Assembly: GCA_028288725.1 (NCBI GenBank)
Contig: JAQGIC010000037.1
Span: forward strand, 18,223 to 82,222
DNA length: 64,000 bases
Direction of reading: 5' to 3'
Source: Rhodospirillales bacterium
GTDB taxonomy: Bacteria > Pseudomonadota > Alphaproteobacteria > ATCC43930 > CGMCC-115725
A program made the translations under genes and the position numbers. The notes under the pieces are model-generated. The model was not told the DNA's origin, did no database searches, and saw only the letters and a program-made list of their open reading frames with translations. Positions 53,828-62,947 of this stretch are shown one piece after another; the first letter of the stretch is position 1, and every line of letters starts with the position of its first letter.

Positions 53828-55187
53828 TCTGCTGCGCACCGGCAGCTTCCGGTTGGCGCTGCTGTTTCTGGCCCTGTTCGGCATCGCGTCCATGGTGCTT
53901 TTCGGCTTCCTGTATCTTCAGACCCACGAATTCGTCATCGCCAACATCGACGCCTGGCTTGGTCGGGAGGCACCGAAGCCGTTCCGCTCGTCGGTTGCCG
54001 AGATCGAGCGGAGCTTTGCGGCTCATGCCGCGAACAACCAGGGCATGGAGCATGTCTTCGTCCTCTACGGCCCTGACGGACAGATCCTCGCGGGTAACCC
54101 GCTGCCGATGCCGACCGACATCGCGACGTTCGACCGGCCCTTCAACTTTCAGACGCAGGCGGAAGAGAGGCGTATGCGGCACCGGGGCATCGCCCACCGC
54201 ATGGAAGGCGGCGATATTGTCCTGATCGCGCAGGACATGTACGAAACGCGCGAATTCGACGAGGCGTTCATCAGCACCATGTTATGGGGTGGTGCGCTGA
54301 CGGTCGGCCTTGGCCTGTTGGGCGCGACATTGGTCGGCGCAGGGACGGCCCGCCGGCTCGACGACGTGGCTCTTGCCATCCAGCGGATCGTCAGCGGGGA
54401 TTTGTCGCGACGCCTGCCGTCGCGCGGAACCGCCGGCGATCTCGACCGTCTCGCCCATGTCGTGAACGGCATGCTCGACGATATCGAGCGGTTGATGCAT
54501 GAGGTTAAGGGCGTGGCCGACGGCATCGCCCATGATCTGCGCACGCCCTTGACCCGCATCCTGGCCGGGCTCGAACGGGCGCAGCGGCGGGCGGCCTCGC
54601 CGGAGGCTTATGCCGCGGCGATCGACGATGCGATTTTCGAGATCCGCGGGGTCCTGAAGACGTTCTCCGCCCTATTGCGCATCGCCGAACTGGAAGATGG
54701 CGCCCGGCGCATGGGTTTCTCGGCGGTCGATCTCCGGCAGGTGGCGCGCGACGTCATCGAGTTCTACGAGCCGGTCGCCGAGGAGAAGGAAATCCTGCTG
54801 CAGCTGTCCTGCACAGATTCCGGTCCGATCATGCTCAACGGCGACGCCAGCCTGCTGTTCGATGCAATGGCCAATCTGATCGACAACGCGATCAAGTTCA
54901 CGCCGGCCCGAGGGCGCGTCACCGTGGAGCTCGATCATGCAGCAGAAGGCATCGTCATCGGCATCAAGGACACCGGACACGGCATCGCCGCGCCGGAGCG
55001 CGAAGCGGTCCTCCGCCGGTTCTATCGTTCGGAGCAGAGCCGACATACACCCGGCAACGGACTCGGTCTCGCCCTGGTTTCCGCCATCGCGCGGCTGCAT
55101 GACCTGACCTTGGCCATCGAGGATGCCTCGCCCGGCTGCTGCATCACCTTGCGGCAGACGCGCCCGGCTTTGCCGTCGATGATTTGA
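53814..55187 (+). CDS. sensor histidine kinase
   Basis: A 457-aa membrane sensor. Helix 1 (LALLFLALFGIASMVLFGFL) and helix 2 (near 158-176, GGALTVGLGLLGATLVGAG) flank a ~125-residue periplasmic sensor domain. A HAMP-like linker is followed by HisKA with the phospho-accepting histidine in GIAHDLRTPLTRIL (residue ~240). The catalytic domain has the N box LIDNAIKFTPARG, and G boxes IKDTGHGIAAPE and PGNGLGLALVSAIA. It partners the response regulator just upstream, with a 14-nt overlap. Confidence 0.94.
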   Translation: MRLIDLLRTGSFRLALLFLALFGIASMVLFGFLYLQTHEFVIANIDAWLGREAPKPFRSSVAEIERSFAAHAANNQGMEHVFVLYGPDGQILAGNPLPMPTDIATFDRPFNFQTQAEERRMRHRGIAHRMEGGDIVLIAQDMYETREFDEAFISTMLWGGALTVGLGLLGATLVGAGTARRLDDVALAIQRIVSGDLSRRLPSRGTAGDLDRLAHVVNGMLDDIERLMHEVKGVADGIAHDLRTPLTRILAGLERAQRRAASPEAYAAAIDDAIFEIRGVLKTFSALLRIAELEDGARRMGFSAVDLRQVARDVIEFYEPVAEEKEILLQLSCTDSGPIMLNGDASLLFDAMANLIDNAIKFTPARGRVTVELDHAAEGIVIGIKDTGHGIAAPEREAVLRRFYRSEQSRHTPGNGLGLALVSAIARLHDLTLAIEDASPGCCITLRQTRPALPSMI

Positions 55188-55250
55188 ATTCAGGGACAAA
55201 TGCCGAGGCCGGCAAGAAGCTTTTGACCGGGGGCTCGCCGCCAATAGCGC

Positions 55251-55266
55251 CCGGCCTTTCGGCCGG
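55251..55266. repeat. small hairpin between kinase and oxidoreductase genes
   Basis: CCGGCC-TTTC-GGCCGG, a perfect 6-bp stem with a 4-nt loop, lies in the 216-bp convergent gap between the kinase stop and the oxidoreductase stop. No T-run follows. It may act as a weak shared transcription end. Nothing else was recognised in this gap. Confidence 0.35.
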
Positions 55267-55403
55267 AGAGCGCCCGTCTCGGTCTCTAAATATTCGATTA
55301 GAATGCCGAAGCTGGAAACCGCTCGGTTATCCCAACAAATCAGTGCTTTGTGGTCGGCTGGTGGGGTGCCGATCGACAGCGTGGGTCCCCTGAACGGCTT
55401 ACG

Positions 55404-56588
55404 TCACTCAGCATCGAGCGAAACCCAGGCGGCATCGTTCTGGCTCGACCGGACGGCGGCATGGAGGAAGCGCACGCCGCGGACGCCGTCCTCGACCGTC
55501 GGCACCAACGGAGGCGCGGCGGCCGGCGCGCAGCCCTCGATCGCCGCAAGAATCAGGTCGGCGGCATCGCGATAGATCTGCGCAAAGGCTTCCAGATAGC
55601 CTTCCGGATGCCCGGCCGGCAGACGCGTCGCCCGATCGGCCGCGGCATCGCTGCCGCTCCCACCGCGTCGAATGATCTCGGGCGCCTGTGCTGTGCGAGT
55701 GAATCTCAGGCGCTCGGGCTCCTCCTGGCACCATTCGAGGCCGCCGGCCGAGCCGTAGACGCGCAGTCGCAAGGCGTTGGCGTTGCCCGGAGCGACTTGG
55801 CTCGCCGACAACAGGCCCCGCGCGCCGCTCGCGTAGCGCATGAGCACATGAGCGTTGTCATCGAGCTGCCGTCCCGGCACGAGCGTCGACAGGTCGGCCG
55901 CGACGGTCGTGCAGCGCAGCCCGGAGACATACTCCGCCAGATGAAAGGCATGGCTGCCGATGTCGCCGAGCGCGCCGGCGATGCCGCTGCGCGCGGGGTC
56001 GGTGCGCCATACGGCCTGCTTGCGGCCGGTGCGCTCCACGGGCTCCGTCAGCCAGTCCTGCAGATATTCGACCTGGATGAGCCGCACGGTGCCGAGGGCG
56101 CCGGCCGCCACCATGGCCCGGGCCTGCCGGACCATCGGATAGCCGCTGTAATTATAGGTGACGACGAAGACCAGACCCTTCTGCCGCGCCAGGGCGGCAA
56201 GCGTGTCGGCCTCGGCGATCTGATGGACCAGCGGCTTGTCGCAGATCACGTGGATGCCCGCCTCGAGAAACGCTTTCGCCGCCGCAAAATGGAGATGGTT
56301 GGGCGTGACGATCGACACGACGTCGATGCCGTCCGCCCGCGCCGCCTCCTCGGCCGCCATGATCTCGAAATCGACATAGCAGCGCTCCGGTGCCAGCCGG
56401 AGATCCGCTCCGCTGGCGCGGGCTCGATCCGGATCCGACGACAGCGCGCCGGCCACCAGGATGAACCGGTCGTCAAGCCGCGCCGCCATGCGATGGACCG
56501 GACCGATGAAGGACTCCTGTCCGCCCCCGACCATGCCGAGCCTGAGGCGGCGGGGCGGGGACCGCCCCGCGATCGCGCGCTCGGTCAC
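55404..56588 (-). CDS. Gfo/Idh/MocA-family dehydrogenase
   Basis: A 394-aa NAD(P)-dependent sugar or polyol dehydrogenase. The N-terminal Rossmann domain starts RLRLGMVGGGQESFIGPVHR; IDVVSIVTPNHLHFAAAKAF and the catalytic lysine in HVICDKPLVHQIAEAD are typical of the family. The C-terminal substrate domain contains DIGSHAFHLAEYVSGL, with the D-x-x-x-H pair. It is the last gene of the sugar operon, overlapping the isomerase gene by 4 nt (ATGA). A 3-keto sugar or inositol-type substrate is plausible from the partner gene but not proven. Confidence 0.92.
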   Translation of the reverse strand: MTERAIAGRSPPRRLRLGMVGGGQESFIGPVHRMAARLDDRFILVAGALSSDPDRARASGADLRLAPERCYVDFEIMAAEEAARADGIDVVSIVTPNHLHFAAAKAFLEAGIHVICDKPLVHQIAEADTLAALARQKGLVFVVTYNYSGYPMVRQARAMVAAGALGTVRLIQVEYLQDWLTEPVERTGRKQAVWRTDPARSGIAGALGDIGSHAFHLAEYVSGLRCTTVAADLSTLVPGRQLDDNAHVLMRYASGARGLLSASQVAPGNANALRLRVYGSAGGLEWCQEEPERLRFTRTAQAPEIIRRGGSGSDAAADRATRLPAGHPEGYLEAFAQIYRDAADLILAAIEGCAPAAAPPLVPTVEDGVRGVRFLHAAVRSSQNDAAWVSLDAE

Positions 56589-57670
56589 GATCGGGCTCCC
56601 GGGCCGCGATCAGCCGCCTCCAGGCCCAGCAAAGTGCGATTGGCCTGCCGATCGACGTCCGAGGCGGCAAAATCGTCGAACGCATGCGCACTCACCGGGA
56701 TGATATGGTCGCGGATGAACTTGGCCCCTTCGGCAGCACCCTGCTCAGGATGCTTGAGCGCACATTCCCATTCGAGGACGGCCCAGCCGGGAAAGTCGTA
56801 TTGAGCCAGCTTCGCGAAGATGCGTTTGAAATCGACCTGGCCATCGCCGACCGAGCGGAAACGACCGGCCCGGTCCGCCCAGGGCGCGTAGCCGGAATAG
56901 ACGCCCTGGTACGGGCTTGGATGAAACTCCGCGTCCTTGACGTGGAACATCCGGATGCGCTCGTGGAACACGTCCAGATAGCCGAGGTAGTCGAGCTGCT
57001 GCAGCACGAAGTGGCTGGGGTCGAACAGGATGTTGCAGCGGGGATGCGCGCCGACCCGCTCGAGGAACATCTCGAAGGTGGTGCCGTCGAAGAGGTCTTC
57101 GCCGGGATGGATCTCGAAGCAGAGGTCGCAGCCCGCCGCATCGAAGGCGTCGAGGATCGGCCGCCAACGGCGCGCGAGCTCATCGAAGGCATCCTCGATC
57201 AAGCCGGGCGGTCGCTGCGGCCAGGGATAAAGATAGGGCCAGGCGAGCGCGCCCGAGAAGGTCGCGTGCGCCGTGAGGCCGAGCCGCGCCGAGGCCTTGG
57301 CGGCGAGCTTAAGCTGCTCGACCGCCCACTGCTGGCGGGCTGCCGGCTTGCCACGCAGGGCGGCAGGGGCAAAGCCGTCGAACAGGGTATCGTAGGCGGG
57401 ATGCACCGCGACGAGCTGTCCTTGCAGGTGCGTCGAGAGCTCGGTCAGGACAATCCCGACCTCGGCCAGCGTGCCCTGGAGTTCGTCGCAATAGTCCTTG
57501 CTCTCGGCCGCCCGGGCCAATTCGATGAGACGGGTATCCCAGGACGGAATCTGCACGCCCTCGAACCCGTGCCCGGCCGCCCAGCGCGCGATTTCCGGCA
57601 GCGTGTTGAAGGGTGCCGCATCGCCGGCGAACTGCGCGAGAAAGATGGCTGGTCCTTTGATCGTCTGCAT
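56585..57670 (-). CDS. sugar phosphate isomerase/epimerase-like TIM-barrel protein
   Basis: A 361-aa xylose-isomerase-like TIM-barrel protein. It starts MQTIKGPAIFLAQFAGD and shows ARWAAGHGFEGVQIPSWD, CFEIHPGEDLFDGTTFEMF, FDPSHFVLQQLDYLGYLD and MFHVKDAEF, with Glu, Asp/His and Asp ligands for a divalent metal. It may isomerise, epimerise or hydrolyse an oxidised sugar made by the dehydrogenase encoded next to it. The ATG at 57670 was chosen because upstream residues lack family similarity. Confidence 0.87.
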   Translation of the reverse strand: MQTIKGPAIFLAQFAGDAAPFNTLPEIARWAAGHGFEGVQIPSWDTRLIELARAAESKDYCDELQGTLAEVGIVLTELSTHLQGQLVAVHPAYDTLFDGFAPAALRGKPAARQQWAVEQLKLAAKASARLGLTAHATFSGALAWPYLYPWPQRPPGLIEDAFDELARRWRPILDAFDAAGCDLCFEIHPGEDLFDGTTFEMFLERVGAHPRCNILFDPSHFVLQQLDYLGYLDVFHERIRMFHVKDAEFHPSPYQGVYSGYAPWADRAGRFRSVGDGQVDFKRIFAKLAQYDFPGWAVLEWECALKHPEQGAAEGAKFIRDHIIPVSAHAFDDFAASDVDRQANRTLLGLEAADRGPGARS

Positions 57671-57826
57671 GGCTGTTCCCTTGCGCGAGAGCGGCCGGGC
57701 GGCGCTGGAGCAGGATTCGATCACGGATCGGATCCTGCTCGCAACTTATTGGTCTGGCGCGAGTTCTTGTCGTTCGGATGAATCCGTCCGAACGGAAAGC
57801 GCGCGAGGTGCCCGGCCGGCCGAGGC

Positions 57827-58816
57827 TCAATAAGGCGAGTCCGGAAAATAGTATTCCGCCGCATTCTCCCTGGTGATCAGGACCGAGGGAATGATGTAGG
57901 TGGGCGGCAGCTTGTCACCCTTGAGGCGCGCCTCCGCCGTCATCTTGATGGCGTCGTAGATGAACTTCGGCGAGTAGGAGACATCGGCCTGCAGCAGCGG
58001 ATTGCTGCCGTCCTTGATCGCTTTCACGATGTCCTTCGCACCTGCGCCGCCGAACACTTCCTTGATGTCGGTGCGCTTGGCTTGCTGGATCGCCTTCAGC
58101 ACGCCGACAGCCATGTCGTCGTCCGCGGCCCAGACCACGTCGATCTTCTTGAACCGGGTGAGATAGTCCTGCATCACCTTGAACGCGTCGTCGCGGTTCC
58201 AGTTGGCGTACTTGCCGTCGAGGATCTTGACGTTCGGCGAGGCTTTCAGCGCGCCGGTAAAGGCGTTCCAGCGCTCGGTATCGAGCGTCGTCGGGATGCC
58301 GCGCAGCGAGACGACATCGGCCGAGCCGCCGTACTTCTTGGCGATATACTCGGCGGGAATCCGGCCGAACGCCGTGTTGTCGCCGGCGATATAGGCATCC
58401 TGCGCCGATGTATCGCTCAGCCCTCGATCGACGACGGTGACATAGACGCCGCGCTTCTTGACCTGGGCGACCGGCTGGGTCAACGCAGCAGATTCGAAGG
58501 GAAACACGACCAGCGCATTGATCTTCGTCACTATGGTGAGATCCTGCAGTTGATCCGCCTGCTGGGGGGCGCCCGCCGCGGTGCGGACCGTGATCTTCAG
58601 ACCGGGGTGCGCCTGTTCGAGGTCCTTCTTCGCCTTGTTGGCCCACCAGACGATGCCGGCGGTGAAGCCGTGGGTGGCGGCCGGGATGCTGACGCCGAGA
58701 TTGACGGCGTCATCGGCCCGCGCCGGCGGTGCCGCCAGCGCCGACATTGCGGCCAAGGCCACGCCGGCAGCCAGCAGGTGACGACGCGTGAGATGATCCG
58801 ATTCTGTCTTGCGCAT
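57827..58816 (-). CDS. ABC sugar-binding protein (RbsB/type 4 PBP-like)
   Basis: A 329-aa periplasmic binding protein. A Tat-like signal (LTRRHLLAAGVALAAMSAL, cleavage near ARADD) precedes a two-lobe fold: NLGVSIPAATHGFTAGIVWW, INALVVFPFESAALTQPVA, VYVTVVDRGLSDTSAQD, YIAGDNTAFGRIPAEYIAK and VVWAADDDMAVGVLKAIQQ, typical of the ribose-binding family. The ATG at 58816 was chosen with GGAGGA 6 nt upstream. It delivers a monosaccharide or polyol to the permease encoded next to it. Confidence 0.94.
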   Translation of the reverse strand: MRKTESDHLTRRHLLAAGVALAAMSALAAPPARADDAVNLGVSIPAATHGFTAGIVWWANKAKKDLEQAHPGLKITVRTAAGAPQQADQLQDLTIVTKINALVVFPFESAALTQPVAQVKKRGVYVTVVDRGLSDTSAQDAYIAGDNTAFGRIPAEYIAKKYGGSADVVSLRGIPTTLDTERWNAFTGALKASPNVKILDGKYANWNRDDAFKVMQDYLTRFKKIDVVWAADDDMAVGVLKAIQQAKRTDIKEVFGGAGAKDIVKAIKDGSNPLLQADVSYSPKFIYDAIKMTAEARLKGDKLPPTYIIPSVLITRENAAEYYFPDSPY

Positions 58817-58856
58817 TCCCATTCCTCCCTCTTCGTTTTTGTCGACCGACGGTCGG

Positions 58857-59882
58857 TCAGGTCCGGCGCCGCTGCAGCAGGGCGACGACGATGATGACCA
58901 CGCCTTGAACGGCGGCGTTGAGATAGACGCTGATGATGCTGGTCAGATCGAGCACGTTGCCGATGACCGACAGCAGGATCGCGCCGGTCACCGTGCCGGC
59001 AATGCTGCCCGAGCCGCCACGGAACGAGGTGCCGCCGATGATGACCGCCGCAATCGCTTCCAGCTCCCACAGCAGGCCGGTGGTCGGCGAGGCGGAGCCG
59101 AGCCGGGGCACGTAGAGCAGCGTCGCGATGCCGACGCAGGCGCCGAGCAGTCCGTAGGCGAGCAGCTTGACCTGGCCGACGTCGACCGCCGCATAGCGCG
59201 CGACCTGCTCGTTGGAGCCGATGGCCTTGACGTATCGGCCGAAGGTGGTGCGGTTCAGCAGCACGGCGCCGGCGAAAGCCGTGGCGGCGAACACCCAAAC
59301 CGGGACCTGCAGGCCGAGCGGCGTCGCGTAATAGACCGGGCCGTAGCTGTCGGACAGCATGCCGTCAAGCGTGATGACGCCGCCGTCGGCAAGCCAGGTG
59401 AGCAGCGCACGAAAGATTCCGAGCGTGCCGAGCGTGACGATGAACGGCTCGATCCGTCCCCGTGTGATCAGCAACCCGTGGGCGATGCCGAACAGGCCGC
59501 CAAGCACGATCGCGAAGACCATGCCGAGCGCGATGACGGCAACTGGCGAACCGAGGCTGGTCGCCAGGCTGTTCATCAACAGGATTTCGCCGCCCGCGAT
59601 GAGCGCCGCCATCGATCCGACCGAAAGATCGATGCCGCCGGTCACGATCACGAAGCACATGCCGATCGCGATGATGCCGATGAACGAGGTGCGGGCCAGC
59701 ACGTTGACCCAATTGTCCCAGGTGGCGAAGTCCGGATTGAGAGCCGTGCCGACGACGCAGAGCAGGACGAGGCCGAGCAGCGGGCCGTAACCGCGCCAGC
59801 GCATGCGCCGGAACCACGGCCGCGCCGCAGCGGCGCCGTGCCCGGCGCTGCCGTCCGCCTCAGTGATGCGTGTCGAGGGCAT
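58857..59882 (-). CDS. ABC sugar permease (RbsC-like)
   Basis: A 341-aa inner-membrane permease of the ribose/galactose type with about ten hydrophobic segments. Landmarks are [60 protein letters not shown] and [20 protein letters not shown], the last being the usual coupling region. The ATG at 59882 overlaps the 3' end of the ATPase gene by 23 nt; a TTG at 59888 is possible. It forms the channel of the importer. Confidence 0.93.
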   Translation of the reverse strand: MPSTRITEADGSAGHGAAAARPWFRRMRWRGYGPLLGLVLLCVVGTALNPDFATWDNWVNVLARTSFIGIIAIGMCFVIVTGGIDLSVGSMAALIAGGEILLMNSLATSLGSPVAVIALGMVFAIVLGGLFGIAHGLLITRGRIEPFIVTLGTLGIFRALLTWLADGGVITLDGMLSDSYGPVYYATPLGLQVPVWVFAATAFAGAVLLNRTTFGRYVKAIGSNEQVARYAAVDVGQVKLLAYGLLGACVGIATLLYVPRLGSASPTTGLLWELEAIAAVIIGGTSFRGGSGSIAGTVTGAILLSVIGNVLDLTSIISVYLNAAVQGVVIIVVALLQRRRT

Positions 59883-61350
59883 GGGCAAGCAACTCCGCTT
59901 CGGTCAGGCGGGTGCCCGCCACCGTCGCCATCACGCGCCCGCGGCGCATGACCACGACGCGGTGGCAGAGGCCGATGAGTTCGATCAGTTCCGACGAAAC
60001 GACGATGAGCCCACGACCCTCCGCGGCGAGGCGGGCGATCAGGAAATAGATCTCCCGCTTGGCGCCGACGTCGACGCCGCGCGTCGGTTCGTCGAGCACA
60101 AGGATTCGGGGCGCTGGCTCGAGGTACTTGGCGATCGCCAGCTTCTGCTGGTTGCCGCCGGAGAGGGTGGCTGCCGGCGCGCCGGCGTCGCCGCCTCGGA
60201 TGGCGAACAGCTCCCGGGCCCGTTGCCACGCCCGGTCTTCGGAGGCGGCAGACAGCCAGGGCCGGGCATGGCGGTCGAGCGATGCGAGGGTGAGATTGTC
60301 GCGCATCGGCATGTGCAGATGCAGCGCCTTGCCTTTGCGATCCTCGCTGAGGTAGGCGATGCCGCGGCCGAGCGCTGCGCGCGGATTGCGCAGGCGCGCC
60401 GGGCGCCCGTCGATCATGACCGTGCCGGACGAGCACGGCCGCAGCCCGATCAAGCCCTCGAACAGTTCGGTACGGCCGGCGCCGACGAGACCGGCAAATC
60501 CCAGGATCTCCCCGGCGTGTAGCGTGAAGCTCACCTGTTCGGCCCAGCCCGGCACCGTCAGGCCGCGGACCTCGAGCATCGGCGGGCCGGACGTGGGCTC
60601 CGGCTCTTTCGGCGGGAACATGTCGGCCAGCTCCCGCCCGATCATCATCTCGACCATGCGGCCGCGCGCCAGGCCCGCGGTTGGCGCCCGGCCGACGAAG
60701 CGCCCGTCGCGCATGACGATCACCTCGTCCGTGATCCGTTCGACCTCATCGAGCTTGTGCGAGATATAGATGATGGTGACGCCGTCCGCGCGCAGCCGCG
60801 CCACCAGGCCGAACAGGCGCTCGCACTCGGTCGGCGTGAGGCTTGCGGTCGGTTCGTCCAGGATGAGCAAGCGTACGCGCCGCACCAGCGCCTTGGCGAT
60901 TTCAACGAGCTGCCGTTCCGCGATGATGAGGTCGCGGAGTTTGGTGTCGGGATCGACGGCCAAGCCGACCTCGTCCAGCGCCATGCGCGCCTTCGCGCGC
61001 ATGGCTCGTTCGTCGAGCCACCAGCCGCGACGGAGTTCGTGGCCGAGAAAGATGTTCTCGGTCACCGTCAACGCGTCGGCCAAGTTCGTTTCCTGATGGA
61101 CAAGGACGATGCCCTGCGCTTCGGCCTCCCGCGCGGTCGGAAAGGCCTGCGCCCCGCCATCGATGCGCACCGTACCGGCGCTGGCGCGCTCGTAGCCCGC
61201 CAGGATTTTCACCAGCGTCGATTTGCCGGCGCCGTTTTCGCCGAGCAGCGCATGCACGCGCCCCGGCGCAAGCTCGAAGCTGACGTCGTTCAGGACGGGC
61301 ACGGCGCCGAAGCGCTTGGTGATCCCGTCGAAGGCGACGCGGAGGCTCAT
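59860..61350 (-). CDS. ABC sugar importer ATPase (RbsA/MglA-like, two domains)
   Basis: A 496-aa double ATPase. The first half has Walker [19 protein letters not shown] and the signature and Walker B around [14 protein letters not shown] and [14 protein letters not shown]. The second half has the degenerate P-loop [18 protein letters not shown] with [15 protein letters not shown] and [14 protein letters not shown]. This is the usual asymmetric arrangement of the ribose/galactose importers. The ATG at 61350 starts the leftward sugar operon, divergent from the ROK regulator at 61542. Confidence 0.94.
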   Translation of the reverse strand: MSLRVAFDGITKRFGAVPVLNDVSFELAPGRVHALLGENGAGKSTLVKILAGYERASAGTVRIDGGAQAFPTAREAEAQGIVLVHQETNLADALTVTENIFLGHELRRGWWLDERAMRAKARMALDEVGLAVDPDTKLRDLIIAERQLVEIAKALVRRVRLLILDEPTASLTPTECERLFGLVARLRADGVTIIYISHKLDEVERITDEVIVMRDGRFVGRAPTAGLARGRMVEMMIGRELADMFPPKEPEPTSGPPMLEVRGLTVPGWAEQVSFTLHAGEILGFAGLVGAGRTELFEGLIGLRPCSSGTVMIDGRPARLRNPRAALGRGIAYLSEDRKGKALHLHMPMRDNLTLASLDRHARPWLSAASEDRAWQRARELFAIRGGDAGAPAATLSGGNQQKLAIAKYLEPAPRILVLDEPTRGVDVGAKREIYFLIARLAAEGRGLIVVSSELIELIGLCHRVVVMRRGRVMATVAGTRLTEAELLAHALDTHH

Positions 61351-61507
61351 GGCGGCGCCTTCCGGCTTAGCCGAAGGCGACAGACAAGGGACGGGGACAT
61401 CCGCTTGGCACGTCAGCGCCTCCCTTTTGCACGCGGTCGACGGCGTGCGTCCCGCGGCGATTGTTTGCACGAATTGTATGCTCGCCAGTTCTGCCTGACA
61501 ATCAGCG

Positions 61508-61532
61508 ACTTCCGCTATAATGTGGCGGAAGT
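61508..61532. promoter_or_regulatory. palindromic operator over the -10 box of the ROK gene
   Basis: ACTTCCGC (61508-61515) and GCGGAAGT (61525-61532) are perfect 8-bp inverted arms. The 9-bp spacer contains a consensus -10 hexamer TATAAT (61516-61521), with a CTGACA-like -35 at 61495-61500 (15-bp gap). The palindrome ends 9 bp before the ROK start codon. Binding there would block the promoter, so it is a strong candidate autoregulatory operator. Confidence 0.65.
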
Positions 61533-61541
61533 AGGAGAGCC

Positions 61542-62783
61542 ATGGTGAGCGGGCGAGGCATCGTTCTGTCCGGCGAAGAGCTGGCCCTGTTGGCGGCCGT
61601 GTTCTGGCGCGGTGGGCTGTCGCGCGCGGAGGTCGCGGCGCGCCTCGACGTCTCGCGCAGCAAGGCGAATGCGCTGCTGTTGGGCCTGTCCGCCCGTGAT
61701 CTGCTCTCGGAAAGCGGCACGCGGTCGTCGACTGGCGGTCGCCGGCCGGAGGTCTTGGGCCTCAGCGACGCGATCGGTGTGTTCGCCGCCATCGATCTCG
61801 GTGCCACCAGCCTCGATGTCGCGGTGTTGGCGCCGGATATGACCGTCCTGGCACATCGCGCCGAACCGGCCGATGTGCGCAACCCGCCGACGCAGGTGTT
61901 CGCCCGCGCGCGCGATTTGCTGCGGGCGTTGTTGCGCGAGCGCGACTTGTCGCCGACCGCGGTGCGCGCCATCGGCGTCGGGGTGCCCGGTCCCGTCGCA
62001 TTCGAGACCGGGCAGTTGGTCGAGCCCCCGCTCATGCCGGGCTGGCAGCGCTTCTCGATCCGCGACTGCTTGGCGGAGGATTATGATGCGCCGGTGTTCG
62101 TCGACAACGACGTCAACCTGCTCGCGCTCGGAACCCTGTGGCAGGTGCGCGCGCAATTGCAGAACTTTATCGTCATCAAGATCGGCACCGGCATCGGCTG
62201 CGGCATCATCTGCCACGGGGCGCTCTACCGCGGCGCCGACGGCTCGGCCGGCGACGTCGGGCACATCTGCGTCGATCCGAACGGCCCGCGATGCTCTTGT
62301 GGCAATGTCGGCTGCGTCGAGGCCATGGCGGCCGGCCCCGCGCTGGGCCGTCTTGCCATGGAGGCGGCCCGGTCCGGACGAAGCGCACCGCTACAGGCGG
62401 TCTGGCTCGAGCGCGGCGCGCTCAGCGCAATCGATTTGGGCGATGCGAGCCGCGCCGGCGATCCCGTGGCGAACCGGATCATTCAAGAGGCCGGCGCCCA
62501 GATCGGCGAGATGCTGGCGAGCGTGATCAATTTCTTCAATCCGTCGCACGTGTTCGTCGGCGGCGGCGTTGCACAGATCGGTCCGTCGTTGCTGGCCGCT
62601 ATCCGGCACAGCATCTACCGGCGCTCGCTCGCGCTCTCGACCCGGCATCTCGACATCCGTTACATGCCGAACCCCCACACCAACGGCATTCTCGGAGCGG
62701 GCGTGCTGGCCATCCAAGAAGCGCTGCTTCGGCCGGCCCAGCCGCGATCGGGATCCGATCGCGCGCGGACATCGCCCGAATGA
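61542..62783 (+). CDS. ROK-family transcriptional repressor (NagC/XylR-like)
   Basis: A 413-aa ROK repressor. An N-terminal winged helix (LSRAEVAARLDVSRSKANAL) reads DNA. The sugar-kinase-like fold follows with AAIDLGATSLDVAVLAPD (phosphate-1 loop), VFVDNDVNLLALG, IVIKIGTGIGCGIICHG (signature) and the zinc site GHICVDPNGPRCSCGNVGC. The ATG at 61542 has AGGAG upstream. It is divergent from the ABC transporter/isomerase/dehydrogenase operon and likely represses it until the imported sugar binds. A palindrome covers its own promoter. Confidence 0.93.
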   Translation: MVSGRGIVLSGEELALLAAVFWRGGLSRAEVAARLDVSRSKANALLLGLSARDLLSESGTRSSTGGRRPEVLGLSDAIGVFAAIDLGATSLDVAVLAPDMTVLAHRAEPADVRNPPTQVFARARDLLRALLRERDLSPTAVRAIGVGVPGPVAFETGQLVEPPLMPGWQRFSIRDCLAEDYDAPVFVDNDVNLLALGTLWQVRAQLQNFIVIKIGTGIGCGIICHGALYRGADGSAGDVGHICVDPNGPRCSCGNVGCVEAMAAGPALGRLAMEAARSGRSAPLQAVWLERGALSAIDLGDASRAGDPVANRIIQEAGAQIGEMLASVINFFNPSHVFVGGGVAQIGPSLLAAIRHSIYRRSLALSTRHLDIRYMPNPHTNGILGAGVLAIQEALLRPAQPRSGSDRARTSPE

Positions 62784-62947
62784 CGCGACCCGAATGACGC
62801 GGCTATGGCCGACCATGTGGTCCACCGGCCGTTCGATGCCAAGCCGGAGACGGTGGACCCGGCGAGGACCACTGGCAGCGTCGCGGACACGATCGAGCGG
62901 GATCGCTTCGAAGGGCCGGTCGGCGTCGGCTCGTGGCCGCCGGGCGC

